Counted from the stretch's first letter, positions 1 to 8,460 are shown. The stretch: 64,000 nucleotides of DNA from Novosphingobium clariflavum (GCF_026420865.1 NZ_JAPCWC010000016.1:1-64000); one strand, 5' to 3'. Notes: a model not told the origin generated them from the sequence alone. Program-made: numbers and translations.

Positions 1-2
1 CC

Positions 3-1793
3 CCTCGCGGAGAGGAAGACGTTGAGCTGGCCAAGGTGGCCACGGCTTACACTAAGCATGTTGTGTTCGACCAAAACGGAGGCACGGAGCTGTTCGGCTC
101 CATTATCCACGGCGGTCTTACGCATCGCAACTCTGTAGCCAAGGTCTATTGGGACCACGAGGTCGTCGAGATTGAGGAAACCTTCAAGGACCTCACCGAA
201 GACGAAATCGACGATCTTCTCGCTGACGACACCGTGGTTGGCGCGGAGCTGGACGTTGACACCGAGACGGGTCTGATCGGAGGCAAGCTCTACCGATCGG
301 ACGACCGCAGCCAAGTCCGCATCCTTGCGATCCCGATGGAGGAACTGATTGTCCCTCCGTTCATTCGCTGCCTGCGGACCTCGCCGCTGATCGCTCATCG
401 TCAGGAGAAATCCAAGGACGAACTGATTGCGGAAGGCTTCGATAAGGCTCTCGTCCGCAAGCTCAGTGACGGCAAGGACGATGAACTTGAGAATGACCCC
501 GAGCGTCTCAACCGCCTCGCGGACATTGGTGGCGACACCTTCATTTCCGACCCTACCGACAACCAGAGCGGCACCCGGAAGCATGTGGTCTATGAGACTT
601 ACGCTCGGATCGACGCCGATGGCACCGGAACGAAGCTCTGGAAGATCATCCACTGCGGAGACGTAGTGCTGGACCGTGAGCAAGTCGCTCGCCACCCATT
701 CGTCTCCTATGCGCCGCTTCCAACGCCCCATCGCTTTTGGGGTGAGAACTTCGCGGCTCGCGTAATTCCGACGCAGAATGCCAAGACGGTTCTGATCCGC
801 TCGATCCTTGACCATGCCGTTGTCGCGAACAACCCACGCTATGGTGTCGTTAAGGGTGCCCTGACCAACCCCCGCGAACTGCTGGACAACCGCCTCGGTG
901 GCCTCGTCAACGTGACGCGGCAGGATGGCATCTTCCCGCTTCCGCAGGCCCCTCTGAACCCGTTCGTCTTCCAGACCATTGGAATGCTCGACGACGACAA
1001 GGAAGACGTAACCGGCGTATCCCGGCTGTCTCAGGGTCTGAACAAGGATGCGATCAGCACCCAAAACTCGCAGGGTATGGTGGAGCAGCTCATCAGCGCC
1101 TCCATGCAGCGTCAGAAGACGATGGCCCGAGCCTTTGCTGCTCAGTTCCTGGCCCCGCTGTTCCTTGAGGTTTATCGTCTCGTTGTCGAGAATGAAAAGC
1201 GTGACCGCATCATCGACATTGCGGGAAGCTGGGTCCCTGTAACGCCTTCCTCTTGGGAGCGTCAGCGGGACGTAGTTATCGACTTCCGCCTTGGGTACGG
1301 TGAGCGCGAACAGCGAGCACAAGAATACGTCCAGCTCGGCACCATGCTGGCTCAGGACCCCTCGATCAGTCACCTGTTCGGCCCTGATAAGAGGTACAAT
1401 CTCTACAAGGCCATCATGGAGACGAAGGGCCACCGTGATGTGGCTCAGTTCCTGAGCGACCCGAAGACCACCCCGCCCCCGCAGCCCGATCCGCAGCAGC
1501 AGCTTGCCCAGCAGCAGATTCAGCACCAGATGCAGCTTGACGACCGTAAGCAGGCCCTTGCCGAGAAGAAGGCAGAGCAGGCCAACCAGCTTGAGCAGCT
1601 CCGCGCTGACATGGAGGCTCGCTTCAAGACCCTCGACTTCACCATCCGTACTCACGACCAAGAGCGCAAGGCCGCAGAGACTGAGAACCGGATCGAAGTG
1701 TCTCAGGTCGAAATGGAGCTGGCACAGGCGGCTGAAGAACGTGCGGCTGACGAGAACGTCAAGGCCACGGCCATCATTTCTCCTAACGGATAA
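3..1793 (+). CDS. phage portal protein, SU10/P22-like (5' partial)
   Basis: The reading frame is open from the first bases of the window, so the N-terminus is missing; the GTG at 36 is only the first possible start inside the window. The visible ~596 residues match the portal type of P22/SU10-like podoviruses: an N-terminal alpha/beta region, a central helical part around SRLSQGLNKDAI, and a Gln/Glu-rich coiled-coil C-terminus (roughly residues 490-590) with many QQ runs. Portals form the dodecameric ring at the capsid vertex through which DNA is packaged and ejected. The downstream scaffold-capsid-adaptor order supports the call. The exact portal subfamily is inferred from memory of the family. 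Confidence 0.78.
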   Translation, partial: PRGEEDVELAKVATAYTKHVVFDQNGGTELFGSIIHGGLTHRNSVAKVYWDHEVVEIEETFKDLTEDEIDDLLADDTVVGAELDVDTETGLIGGKLYRSDDRSQVRILAIPMEELIVPPFIRCLRTSPLIAHRQEKSKDELIAEGFDKALVRKLSDGKDDELENDPERLNRLADIGGDTFISDPTDNQSGTRKHVVYETYARIDADGTGTKLWKIIHCGDVVLDREQVARHPFVSYAPLPTPHRFWGENFAARVIPTQNAKTVLIRSILDHAVVANNPRYGVVKGALTNPRELLDNRLGGLVNVTRQDGIFPLPQAPLNPFVFQTIGMLDDDKEDVTGVSRLSQGLNKDAISTQNSQGMVEQLISASMQRQKTMARAFAAQFLAPLFLEVYRLVVENEKRDRIIDIAGSWVPVTPSSWERQRDVVIDFRLGYGEREQRAQEYVQLGTMLAQDPSISHLFGPDKRYNLYKAIMETKGHRDVAQFLSDPKTTPPPQPDPQQQLAQQQIQHQMQLDDRKQALAEKKAEQANQLEQLRADMEARFKTLDFTIRTHDQERKAAETENRIEVSQVEMELAQAAEERAADENVKATAIISPNG

Positions 1794-1804
1794 TCTCTAA
1801 CCTC

Positions 1805-2125
1805 ATGCCTCAGGCATCCCCACAGGCGGACCCGCGCCTCAATCAGTGGCAGTATCGCTTTGATGCCGTCAATCGGGCGCTCTCTGAAGGCAAGCGACAG
1901 GGCGAAAGTGCCGCTGACTACCAAACCCGGCAGCAGCAGCTCGTTCAAGCCCTTCGCGAGCTTCAGACCAATAAGCCCACCGGCTCCGCTTCGACCGGAG
2001 GCCCTCAGGGTCAGCCCAACCAGCCGACCCCACAGCAGCAGCAGCAGCAGGCTCCTGCCTCCGGTGGTATGCTTGGCGGGCTGTACGATTACATTGCGCG
2101 AGCAATGGGTGGTGCAGGCCAGTGA
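1805..2125 (+). CDS. hypothetical phage protein, Gln/Pro-rich, 106 aa
   Basis: A small protein with a helical, charged N-terminal half (residues about 10-55, including a run around QTRQQQLVQALREL) and a low-complexity C-terminal half rich in Gln, Pro and Gly, including a run of seven Gln near residue 80. It follows the portal gene by 11 bases, and its stop overlaps the GTG start of the next gene, so it is translated in the head operon. No family was recognised. In this position many podoviruses carry small head-assembly or decoration proteins, but nothing in the sequence proves that role. Confidence 0.6.
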   Translation: MPQASPQADPRLNQWQYRFDAVNRALSEGKRQGESAADYQTRQQQLVQALRELQTNKPTGSASTGGPQGQPNQPTPQQQQQQAPASGGMLGGLYDYIARAMGGAGQ

Positions 2126-2433
2126 GCAACGAAGCCACAATCGAGAGGGGACTAGCAGCCGCTAGTCTCCTTTCGGACCCCACATTCCAATCCGTCATTC
2201 AGTCCCTCGCAGTCGAATGCTTCGCTACGTTCACCGAAAGCAAGCCGTCCGACCGTGATGGGCGTGAAGACACCTACAATCTCTACCGTGGCCTACAGGC
2301 TATCGAGGCCGAATTGAACGCCCGCGTCCAAGCAAAGGACGAGGCAATTATCTCCCTCGACGCCGCACTTAACGACCGTGACCAGCACGAGGTCGAAGGC
2401 CCTATTTTTATCCAAGGTAACACTGACCAATGA
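2122..2433 (+). CDS. hypothetical phage protein, 103 aa
   Basis: The gene starts at a GTG that overlaps the upstream stop (GTGA) and ends in an ATGA overlap with the scaffold-like gene, so it is translationally coupled on both sides. The product is acidic, mostly alpha-helical, with no membrane segment or signal peptide; residues about 55-85 could form a coiled coil. No domain was recognised. Its place between portal and scaffold suggests a head-morphogenesis accessory role by context only. Confidence 0.6.
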   Translation: MSNEATIERGLAAASLLSDPTFQSVIQSLAVECFATFTESKPSDRDGREDTYNLYRGLQAIEAELNARVQAKDEAIISLDAALNDRDQHEVEGPIFIQGNTDQ

Positions 2434-3461
2434 CCACCCTCACGACTGAGGCCGTCAATGCACCCAGCTTCTCGGAAGACGAAGCTATCAACAACCTCAT
2501 GAGCCAGTGGCAGGACGCAGAGACGCCATCCGACGACAAGGGCGAAGGGGAAACTTCCAGCACCATCGAACATGAAGTCTCCCACGAGGCTCCTGTGGTC
2601 GAAGGTAGCGATGATGACGACGCGGCTGCACTCGCGCTGCTGGAAGACGAAGAACGCGGCGAGGAAGATTCCTCCCACACTGAGCAGGAAGGCGAAGGTT
2701 CCCCCGAGGCCGGTGACGATCACCGTGTCTCCATTACGGTTGACGGCGAAACGAAGCATGTCACCGTCAAGGAACTGAAGCGCCTGTTCGGTCAGGAAGC
2801 ATCCCTGACCCGTAAGTCGCAGGAAGTTGCTGCCGCCCGAAAGGCCGCAGACAGCGAAGGCGAGCGCTATATCGTTGCGATGCAGCGCCAGATCAACCGT
2901 GCCGAGCAGCGCTATGCGCCGTTCGCCAAGATCGACTGGATGGTTGCCCAGCAGCGCCTCAATCCGGCTGAGTTCGCCGCTCTCCGTGAGGAAGCCCGCG
3001 AGGCCCACGAAGACCTCTCGTATCTCCGACAGGAGGCCGACGATGTTGTGGGTCAGCTCGTACAGGAGCGCCAGACGCAGAACACCGCCGCCGCCAAGGA
3101 AACCATTGCGATCCTTGAGCGGGACATTCCGGGCTGGAACCGGGAAGTCTACGATCAGGTACGTGCCCACGCCGTAAAGATCGGTATGGACGCCAACATG
3201 GTCAACGGTGTGGTTGATCCTGCCGCTATCAAGCTGATGTATGACGCGATGAAGTACCGCCAGCTCAAGGACAAGGCCGCTGCGAAGCGTACCACGCCCA
3301 AAGCTGCCCCTTCGCGTGTCGTGAAGCCTGCCGTCCGCACCACGGGTGCCCTCGGCTCCAAGGACAAGGCCACGGAAGCTCAGGCCCGCCTGCGCAAGTC
3401 CGGCTCGACGGAAGATGCCGTCGCTGCCCTGCTCGCAGGCTGGGAAGACAGCAACGACTGA
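2430..3461 (+). CDS. putative capsid scaffolding protein
   Basis: The 343-residue product has a strongly acidic, low-complexity N-terminal third (Asp/Glu-rich to about residue 95), a long charged helical middle (about 100-240) and a basic, Pro/Ala-rich C-terminal tail (about 275-330). An acidic, coiled-coil protein with a basic tail directly upstream of the major capsid gene is the usual layout of a scaffold in P22/SU10-like phages, where the basic end contacts the coat protein. The assignment rests on composition and position; no specific family motif was seen. Confidence 0.62.
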   Translation: MTTLTTEAVNAPSFSEDEAINNLMSQWQDAETPSDDKGEGETSSTIEHEVSHEAPVVEGSDDDDAAALALLEDEERGEEDSSHTEQEGEGSPEAGDDHRVSITVDGETKHVTVKELKRLFGQEASLTRKSQEVAAARKAADSEGERYIVAMQRQINRAEQRYAPFAKIDWMVAQQRLNPAEFAALREEAREAHEDLSYLRQEADDVVGQLVQERQTQNTAAAKETIAILERDIPGWNREVYDQVRAHAVKIGMDANMVNGVVDPAAIKLMYDAMKYRQLKDKAAAKRTTPKAAPSRVVKPAVRTTGALGSKDKATEAQARLRKSGSTEDAVAALLAGWEDSND

Positions 3462-3523
3462 CGCCTAACCCAACCCCTCAACAAACCCCAATCTCTCTCA
3501 GAATACCACAGAAGTAATACCCC

Positions 3524-4408
3524 ATGCCTACCTACACCACCTACGACACCGTTGGCATCAAGGAAGATGTTTCCAACACGATCAGCAACCTGACGCCGAC
3601 CAAGACCCCGTTCCTTTCGCTGATCGGCTCGGACACGACCAAGAGCCGCAAGTTCGAGTGGCTCGAAGACTCGCTCGCTGACCCGAAGGACAACGCACAG
3701 GTCGAAGGCTTCGAGGCTTCGGACGCCACCCTGTCGCCGCCCGAAATGCGCGAGAACTACACGCAGATTCTCGAAAAGACCTTCAAAATCTCGGAAACTG
3801 AGGATGCGGTCGATCAGCACGGTCGCGCCCGCGAAACCGCCTACCAGACCGTGAAGGCTGGCAAGGAGCTGAAGCGCGACCTTGAGTACGCTTACATCGG
3901 TCGCGATCAGGCTGGCGTCCTCTCGACCAGCGACGTTGCCCGCCGCACGGCCTCGGCTACGAAGATGGTGGACGCGGACGTAACCGTTAATGCAGGCGGT
4001 GCCGCATTCACCGAAGCCCATCTGCTCGAAGCGGGCCAGAAGGGTTACACGGAAGGCGCGGAGCCGACCTACCTGATGATTAAGCCGACCGACGCCCTCG
4101 TGGTCGCAGGCTTCACCAACGCCGCTGGTCGTACCCGCGACATTGACGGTGACAGCCGCAAGATCGTCAACGTGGTTGACCTCTACGTCTCGCCGTTCGG
4201 GGAGTACAAGGTCATCCTGAACCGCTACCAGCTTTCGAGCGTTGCGTGGCTGCTCGACCCGAGCATGTGGAAGAACGTGACCCTGCGTGGCTGGTCGCGC
4301 ACTCCGCTCGCCAAGACCGGCGACAGCAACCGGCAGATGCTGGTTGGCGAGTTCGGCCTGAAGAACACCAACTTCAAGTCGTCGCCGCTCATCACCGGCC
4401 TGCTGTAA
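3524..4408 (+). CDS. major capsid protein, SU10-type (DUF5309-like)
   Basis: A 294-residue protein whose N-terminal segment (TPTKTPFLSLIG at about residues 25-36) and following acidic stretch resemble the SU10-type major capsid family, an HK97-fold coat protein. Length and soluble composition fit a coat subunit without a large added domain. It follows the scaffold-like gene after a 62-base gap and is followed at once by a strong terminator, as expected for the most highly expressed virion gene. The fold is inferred from family resemblance. Confidence 0.8.
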   Translation: MPTYTTYDTVGIKEDVSNTISNLTPTKTPFLSLIGSDTTKSRKFEWLEDSLADPKDNAQVEGFEASDATLSPPEMRENYTQILEKTFKISETEDAVDQHGRARETAYQTVKAGKELKRDLEYAYIGRDQAGVLSTSDVARRTASATKMVDADVTVNAGGAAFTEAHLLEAGQKGYTEGAEPTYLMIKPTDALVVAGFTNAAGRTRDIDGDSRKIVNVVDLYVSPFGEYKVILNRYQLSSVAWLLDPSMWKNVTLRGWSRTPLAKTGDSNRQMLVGEFGLKNTNFKSSPLITGLL

Positions 4409-4419
4409 TCGCAGCCAAC

Positions 4420-4462
4420 GAGGCCCTGCGTTCCCTAACCGGGAGCGTGGGGCCTTGTTTTT
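4420..4462 (+). terminator. rho-independent terminator after the capsid gene
   Basis: The arms at 4420-4435 and 4441-4456 pair over 16 positions (with G-T wobbles) around a TAACC loop, followed by a T run at 4458-4462. It lies 12 bases after the capsid stop. Confidence 0.85.
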
Positions 4463-4495
4463 TGCCTCCCCTAAATCCCTCCTGCCCCAGCCTAA

Positions 4496-4813
4496 ATGAA
4501 CATTTCTGAACCCGCGCCGAGCCTTATCGACGCTCAAGCCAACTTCCGCGTCGAAGGCTCTCAGGTAGTCCGCAAGCTCACACAGGCTCTGCCCGACTCC
4601 TTCCTCAAGAACCTCCGCGAGAAGCGTGACGCCTCCATGAGCGCCCCGATGGGCAACTTCCACCATGTCGCCAGCATCCCCGAGGCACTGGTCGAGAAGT
4701 GGCGTCTCGAAGGCTTCGACATTTTCGACAAGAACATCACGATCCCCGAAATCCTCAAGCGCCTCCACCGTGAGGACATGGAGGGTCTGATCGCTACCAA
4801 CCGCAAGATTTAA
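4496..4813 (+). CDS. hypothetical phage protein, 105 aa
   Basis: A soluble 105-residue protein with no signal peptide or membrane segment, placed between the capsid terminator and the adaptor gene. The first visible start is ATG 4496, and the reading frame ends seven bases before the adaptor start, so the two are probably co-transcribed. The C-terminal part (EKWRLEGFDIFDKNITIPEI) looks like a small folded alpha/beta unit. No family was recognised. Confidence 0.6.
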   Translation: MNISEPAPSLIDAQANFRVEGSQVVRKLTQALPDSFLKNLREKRDASMSAPMGNFHHVASIPEALVEKWRLEGFDIFDKNITIPEILKRLHREDMEGLIATNRKI

Positions 4814-4819
4814 TCCTAA

Positions 4820-5428
4820 GTGAATTTCTCCCAGCTCAAGGCCCGCCTGCGGGGCCTAATCAACCGCAGCGACATGACTGACGACCTCGCGGCTCAGTTC
4901 ATCCGAGACGCACAGGTTCGCCTTGAGCGGGAGCTGCGCCTCTCTTTCATGCAGAAGTATGTGACCTTCTCGATTGCCGAGGCTCAGAAGGGCGGCTTCC
5001 GCGTCCCACCTGACTACCTCGAAATGATCGAGCTGTTCACGGATCACGGCCAGCTCGAAAGGGTCGATACGTCCTACTGGCTCAAGCGCCCTAAGACCCT
5101 AGGCGTTCCTGAGTGCTTCATCCAGACCGGCCACGACATTCGGATGCGCCCGTACCCGAAGCCTGATGAGACGATCTACCTCCGCTATTATGGGATGGAT
5201 GCCCAGCTTCAGAACGATGCTCAGACGAACGTGTGGGCGACCGCCTGCGCCGATGCGCTGATCTACGGAGCCGCAGAGTACGCTGCCGACCATTACGAGG
5301 ACGAGCGCCTTCAGCGCTTCGCGCAGCGATACGGCGTCTGCATCCAAGAACTGAGTGACCAGCAGCAGCAGGAAGACTTCTCAGGCCCGATGCGCATTCA
5401 GCCTGCCTACCGATACCCCCAGGACTAA
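4820..5428 (+). CDS. head-tail adaptor/connector protein, SU10-like
   Basis: A 202-residue protein starting at GTG 4820. It opens with a short helical segment (FSQLKARLRGLINRSD), then shows the pattern of podovirus adaptor proteins that bind the portal ring: an acidic helical N-terminus (FIRDAQVRLERELRL), a central beta region with VPPDYLEMIEL and a C-terminal helical stretch (ADALIYGAAEYAADHYEDE). The adaptor extends the portal to receive the tail. Position just after the capsid gene supports this. The family call is from recalled pattern, not a search. Confidence 0.72.
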   Translation: MNFSQLKARLRGLINRSDMTDDLAAQFIRDAQVRLERELRLSFMQKYVTFSIAEAQKGGFRVPPDYLEMIELFTDHGQLERVDTSYWLKRPKTLGVPECFIQTGHDIRMRPYPKPDETIYLRYYGMDAQLQNDAQTNVWATACADALIYGAAEYAADHYEDERLQRFAQRYGVCIQELSDQQQQEDFSGPMRIQPAYRYPQD

Positions 5429-5434
5429 AGCCAC

Positions 5435-6058
5435 ATGGCAGCAGACACACTTCTCCCCGTTACCTCGTTTCACGCGGTTGACGGCTACGCCTCGCTTGTC
5501 GAGACGCTTCAGGGCGCTCCGGGTCCGCAGGGCGCTCCGGGCGAACCGGGGCCTCAAGGTCCTACCGGCGCTCAAGGCCCACAGGGGCCGCAGGGCCTCA
5601 CCGGCCTGACGGGTCCGCAGGGTCCTATCGGCCCTGAAGGTCCCACCGGCCCCGAAGGTGGTCCCGGCCCCGAGGGTCCTGCGGGTCCTGCCGGTCCTAC
5701 GGGTCCCGCAGGCTCTACCGCCTACACGCTCCCCATCTACTTCACGGTGGCACCTTCCTTCGAGGAAAAGCTCATGCTCTCGGCATTTGCTGAGAATGTG
5801 ACCTTCCCTGCCAACTTCGCGAACGCCGCATATGGCCGCGTCGGCAACCCACCTGAAACCACCTTCGTCCTCCGCATCCTCAAGAACGGCAAGGACGTAG
5901 GCACCATCACAATCTCCACCGCAGGCGTAGTGTCCTTCTCGACCTCAGGTGTCGCACTGTCTTTCGCTCCCGGCGACCTTCTGGTCATTCAGGCACCTTC
6001 CGACACTGACGCCGCTATCGAGGACTTCGCTGCCTCCATCAAAGGAACCCGATCCTAA
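5435..6058 (+). CDS. collagen-like repeat protein, probable tail fibre
   Basis: After a 26-residue N-terminal segment, residues 27-92 are an uninterrupted run of 22 Gly-X-Y triplets (GPQ, GPT, GPE, GPA types), followed by a roughly 110-residue beta-rich C-terminal domain. Gly-X-Y runs of this kind form trimeric triple helices in phage fibres, with the C-terminal domain acting as trimerisation or receptor-binding tip. The stop overlaps the ATG of the next gene by one base, linking the two. The fibre role is inferred from the repeat and the phage context. Confidence 0.75.
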   Translation: MAADTLLPVTSFHAVDGYASLVETLQGAPGPQGAPGEPGPQGPTGAQGPQGPQGLTGLTGPQGPIGPEGPTGPEGGPGPEGPAGPAGPTGPAGSTAYTLPIYFTVAPSFEEKLMLSAFAENVTFPANFANAAYGRVGNPPETTFVLRILKNGKDVGTITISTAGVVSFSTSGVALSFAPGDLLVIQAPSDTDAAIEDFAASIKGTRS

Positions 6059-7065
6059 TGGCAAACCGCGTACTCTACGTGGGCGCTAAGGCCGCATTCT
6101 GTCGCGCTGCTGGCGCTACGGATAACACCGGAAGTTGGCGGGATACCGCCTACACCGACACCTACATCGACATTAGCGGAGCCACTGCGTACTGCTACTT
6201 CGATTTCCTCAATGAAGACACAGGGGAGTCGGACGCCGCCGTGGCGGGTGAAACGCTGTGGCTCCGCATGGATTGGGGTCGAAACAACGATTGGGGCACC
6301 GCCTCTATTTGCGAGTTCGTGGACGATCAGGACCGCCCGCTGGTACGCTTCTACAACGCGATCAACGGCCAGACCGTATACGCTCAGTACAATAGCGGAA
6401 CGTTCGCCGCGCCTGTCTGGACGAATATCTCGAACGTAGTTGTGACTGTGCCTTATGCCCACGGTGAGATGGCTTGCCGCCTGAAGATCGGGGAGGACGG
6501 GAACCACACCTTCACGCTCTGGCAGGAGCAGATTCTGGTTATTCCCGAAACACCCTTCTCCATGTCGGCACTGACCCGCGTGGATGCGGTCGTGGTGCAT
6601 GGCAACTCAGGGTCGAACAACGGCTACGCCTTCTCGCAAGTCCTCGCGACTGTAGGCATTAACACCATCGGATCGAAGGTAGCCTATCGTGGTCCCGATG
6701 CCGCAGGCACTTACAACACCTTCGATAATGGTGACTACACGGCAATCGACGACACCGCACTCAACGATTCCGATGGTGCGGCGTCTGGAACGGAGGGTGA
6801 GCGACTGACCTTCGGTGTCGCCAATGCCCCCGCGATTCCTGTAGGACTTATCGACATTAATCGCGTCTGGTTCGGCCTCCGAGGCAAAATGGAAACCACC
6901 GGACCTATGGGCCTCAAGCCTATCGTAATCAGCGGCGGGTCCGAGACGGTAGGTGATACCATCATGCTCACGGAAGGTATCTCTGGCAGACCCATCCCCT
7001 ACCGGATCACCTACTCCGCCTTCAACGCCACCGGCTTTGAAATGGGCTTCGAGAGCGCCGCATGA
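6058..7065 (+). CDS. unknown phage structural protein, 335 aa
   Basis: The product is beta-rich, with many Thr, Gly, Asn and aromatic residues, no signal peptide and no membrane segment. Residues about 25-160 read like a jelly-roll/LamG-like sandwich (CYFDFLNEDTGES, LWLRMDWGRNNDW), and the C-terminal third also looks like a beta domain. It starts at the last base of the collagen-like gene and overlaps the next start by four bases. Fibre tip or receptor-binding protein is the best guess from context, but no family is recognised. Confidence 0.6.
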   Translation: MANRVLYVGAKAAFCRAAGATDNTGSWRDTAYTDTYIDISGATAYCYFDFLNEDTGESDAAVAGETLWLRMDWGRNNDWGTASICEFVDDQDRPLVRFYNAINGQTVYAQYNSGTFAAPVWTNISNVVVTVPYAHGEMACRLKIGEDGNHTFTLWQEQILVIPETPFSMSALTRVDAVVVHGNSGSNNGYAFSQVLATVGINTIGSKVAYRGPDAAGTYNTFDNGDYTAIDDTALNDSDGAASGTEGERLTFGVANAPAIPVGLIDINRVWFGLRGKMETTGPMGLKPIVISGGSETVGDTIMLTEGISGRPIPYRITYSAFNATGFEMGFESAA

Positions 7066-7253
7066 CCCTAACCGTAACGCAGGCGAAAGCCTTTATGCCA
7101 CTGAAGGCGGCTCCCGGCGTTACGGTTTCGCAGGCCAAAGCCTTCGTCCCTCTGAAAGCAGCTCCCGGCGTTACCGTGATGCAGGTGAAAGCCTTCATCC
7201 CCCTTATCAAACCTATCCCCCATATCCCGCGCCGAGCGAACTATCGGCCCTAA
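7062..7253 (+). CDS. 63-residue phage protein made of three short repeats
   Basis: Nearly the whole protein consists of a 17-residue unit repeated about 2.7 times: TVTQAKAFMPLKAAPGV, TVSQAKAFVPLKAAPGV, then TVMQVKAFIPLIKP. It ends in a short basic tail. The start overlaps the upstream stop (ATGA), which supports translation. Short VTVSQAKA-type repeats occur at the ends of tail proteins in some phages, but here they form a free-standing gene. No function can be assigned. Confidence 0.6.
   Translation: MTLTVTQAKAFMPLKAAPGVTVSQAKAFVPLKAAPGVTVMQVKAFIPLIKPIPHIPRRANYRP
7068..7205 (+). repeat. 51-bp direct repeats, about 2.7 copies
   Basis: Three in-frame copies begin near 7071, 7122 and 7173. 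The first two are nearly identical in the stretch encoding AKAF-PLKAAPGV; the third diverges in its second half. The repeat period equals 17 codons, so it is a coding repeat and not an intergenic array. Confidence 0.75.
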
Positions 7254-7263
7254 GGAACCCTAC

Positions 7264-7491
7264 GTGTCCAATAACGACGCAACCATTATCGAGCGCCTCA
7301 CCCGCGTTGAGGAAAAGATCGACAACTTCCTTGATCGGGTCGCTCATTCGCACACGCGCATGGATGACCATGAGAGCCGCATTCGTGCCCTTGAGAAGTC
7401 GGGAGCCAAGCTGCTCGGCATGGGTACACTGCTCGCCGCCGCAAGTGGCATCGCTGCTCCGCGCCTCCTGCAAATCTTCGTCGGAGGCTAA
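7264..7491 (+). CDS. XhlA-like coiled-coil, tail-anchored protein
   Basis: A 75-residue protein from GTG 7264. Residues about 8-48 form a heptad-patterned helix (IIERLTRVEEKIDNFLDRV and following), and residues about 50-73 are a single hydrophobic segment ending at the C-terminus. This layout matches the XhlA/haemolysin-type accessory proteins that accompany holins in phage lysis cassettes. The 3-TM holin-like gene follows by eight bases. No endolysin is visible in the window. Confidence 0.55.
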   Translation: MSNNDATIIERLTRVEEKIDNFLDRVAHSHTRMDDHESRIRALEKSGAKLLGMGTLLAAASGIAAPRLLQIFVGG

Positions 7492-7499
7492 AAGAGCTT

Positions 7500-7904
7500 A
7501 TGCTGCTCGACATTATCACCACCATCCTCGGGATCGGCGGCAACGCCCTAGAGAAACGTCAGAAGCTCAAGGAAATCGAGCTGGAAGGCAAAACGAAGAT
7601 CGCTGTGGCTCAAGCCGAAGCGGAAGTCGCTCGCCTCAATAAGTCCATAGACGCTGAGATTGACTGGGATCGAGAAGCCGCTTCACAGATGGAACACTCG
7701 TGGAAAGACGAGTATCTCACTCTGCTGCTTTCGCTGCCAATGATCCTTGCGTTCTTTGGTGAGTGGGGTAGACGAGTTGTAAGTGACGGATTCGTCGCCA
7801 TTAGTCTCGCCCCTGACTGGTACAAGGTGTCATTCCTCGCTGCCATCGCGGCTTCTTTTGGCATCCGCGCTCTCGTCAACAAGTTCGGCCTAGGCCAGAA
7901 GTAA
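7500..7904 (+). CDS. holin-like protein, 3-TM (GTA-type) family
   Basis: A 134-residue protein with a hydrophobic N-terminus (LLDIITTILGIGG), a charged coiled-coil middle (KRQKLKEIELEGKTKI), the segment SWKDEYLTLLLSLPMILAFF and a last hydrophobic segment near the C-terminus. This arrangement, especially W-KDE followed by a membrane helix, fits the three-transmembrane holin family described for gene-transfer-agent release. Holins permeabilise the inner membrane at lysis. A strong bidirectional terminator follows, closing the late operon. Confidence 0.7.
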   Translation: MLLDIITTILGIGGNALEKRQKLKEIELEGKTKIAVAQAEAEVARLNKSIDAEIDWDREAASQMEHSWKDEYLTLLLSLPMILAFFGEWGRRVVSDGFVAISLAPDWYKVSFLAAIAASFGIRALVNKFGLGQK

Positions 7905-7909
7905 AAAAC

Positions 7910-7959
7910 CACAGATCGTCCAAAGTCCCTCAGTGAGACAGGCGGCGATCTGTGTTTTT
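7910..7959. terminator. bidirectional terminator after the holin-like gene
   Basis: The 9-bp arms CACAGATCG (7910-7918) and CGATCTGTG (7946-7954) pair perfectly, with an A run before the first arm and a T run after the second (7955-7959). It separates the late genes from the regulator/integrase pair. Confidence 0.7.
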
Positions 7960-7990
7960 CTAGAGGTATATCACTGTTGCAGTAACCGTT

Positions 7991-8045
7991 AGGTGCGTAT
8001 ATACGATCTAGCACCTTCCACTTTCCGGGACGTTCCTTGAAGTGG
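7991..8045. promoter_or_regulatory. candidate operators upstream of the MarR-like gene
   Basis: Two imperfect palindromes lie in the 107 bases between the terminator and the regulator start: AGGTGC (7991-7996) with GCACCT (8011-8016), and CCACTT (8018-8023) with AAGTGG (8040-8045). Palindromes at this spot would suit autoregulation by the winged-helix protein. This is inference from symmetry only. Confidence 0.35.
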
Positions 8046-8066
8046 GAAACATGATGGAGAACCCCC

Positions 8067-8459
8067 GTGAATACCGTCCCGACCGCCTCTTACGACCGAA
8101 CGCCTTTGCGCCTCATTTGTGATGCCTTGGAAGCCTTTAGAGCCATAAGCCCTACCATGCCTGTAGCTCAGGCGCACATGTTCATGATCGTATCCATGAA
8201 CGAGGGTCTTAGCCTCTCGGAGCTTTCCGAGCTTGCTTCGCTCAAGAAGTCCACGGCGAGCCGCTACCTGCTCGACATGTCCGAGAAGACCCGCGCAGGC
8301 GGTGAGGGCTTCGGCCTGATAAGCCGCGATACGGACCCTATGGAGCTGCGGAAGAACATGTACGCACTGTCTCCGCAGGGACGGGCGTTGGTGAAGAAAC
8401 TCTCCAAGGTCCCCGCTCCTACCACCGCCCCCGACCACAACGATGAGCAAGGAGGATGA
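8067..8459 (+). CDS. MarR-like winged-helix regulator of the prophage
   Basis: A 130-residue protein starting at GTG 8067. Residues about 30-105 form a winged-helix unit: a helix (QAHMFMIVSMNEG), then LSLSELSELASLKKSTASRYLLDM as the helix-turn-helix, then a beta-wing with YALSPQGRALV. It resembles MarR-family DNA-binding proteins. The stop lies one base before the GTG start of the integrase, and the integrase ribosome-binding site lies inside this gene's end, so the pair is coupled. It probably controls the integrase or the lysogeny switch; the target is unknown. Confidence 0.65.
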   Translation: MNTVPTASYDRTPLRLICDALEAFRAISPTMPVAQAHMFMIVSMNEGLSLSELSELASLKKSTASRYLLDMSEKTRAGGEGFGLISRDTDPMELRKNMYALSPQGRALVKKLSKVPAPTTAPDHNDEQGG

Positions 8460-8460
8460 A

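Noticed and set aside
5513..5710. Repeat array suggesting CRISPR or a minisatellite
   Set aside because: The repeat is a 9-base, in-frame Gly-X-Y coding pattern with no spacers; it is a collagen-like fibre segment.
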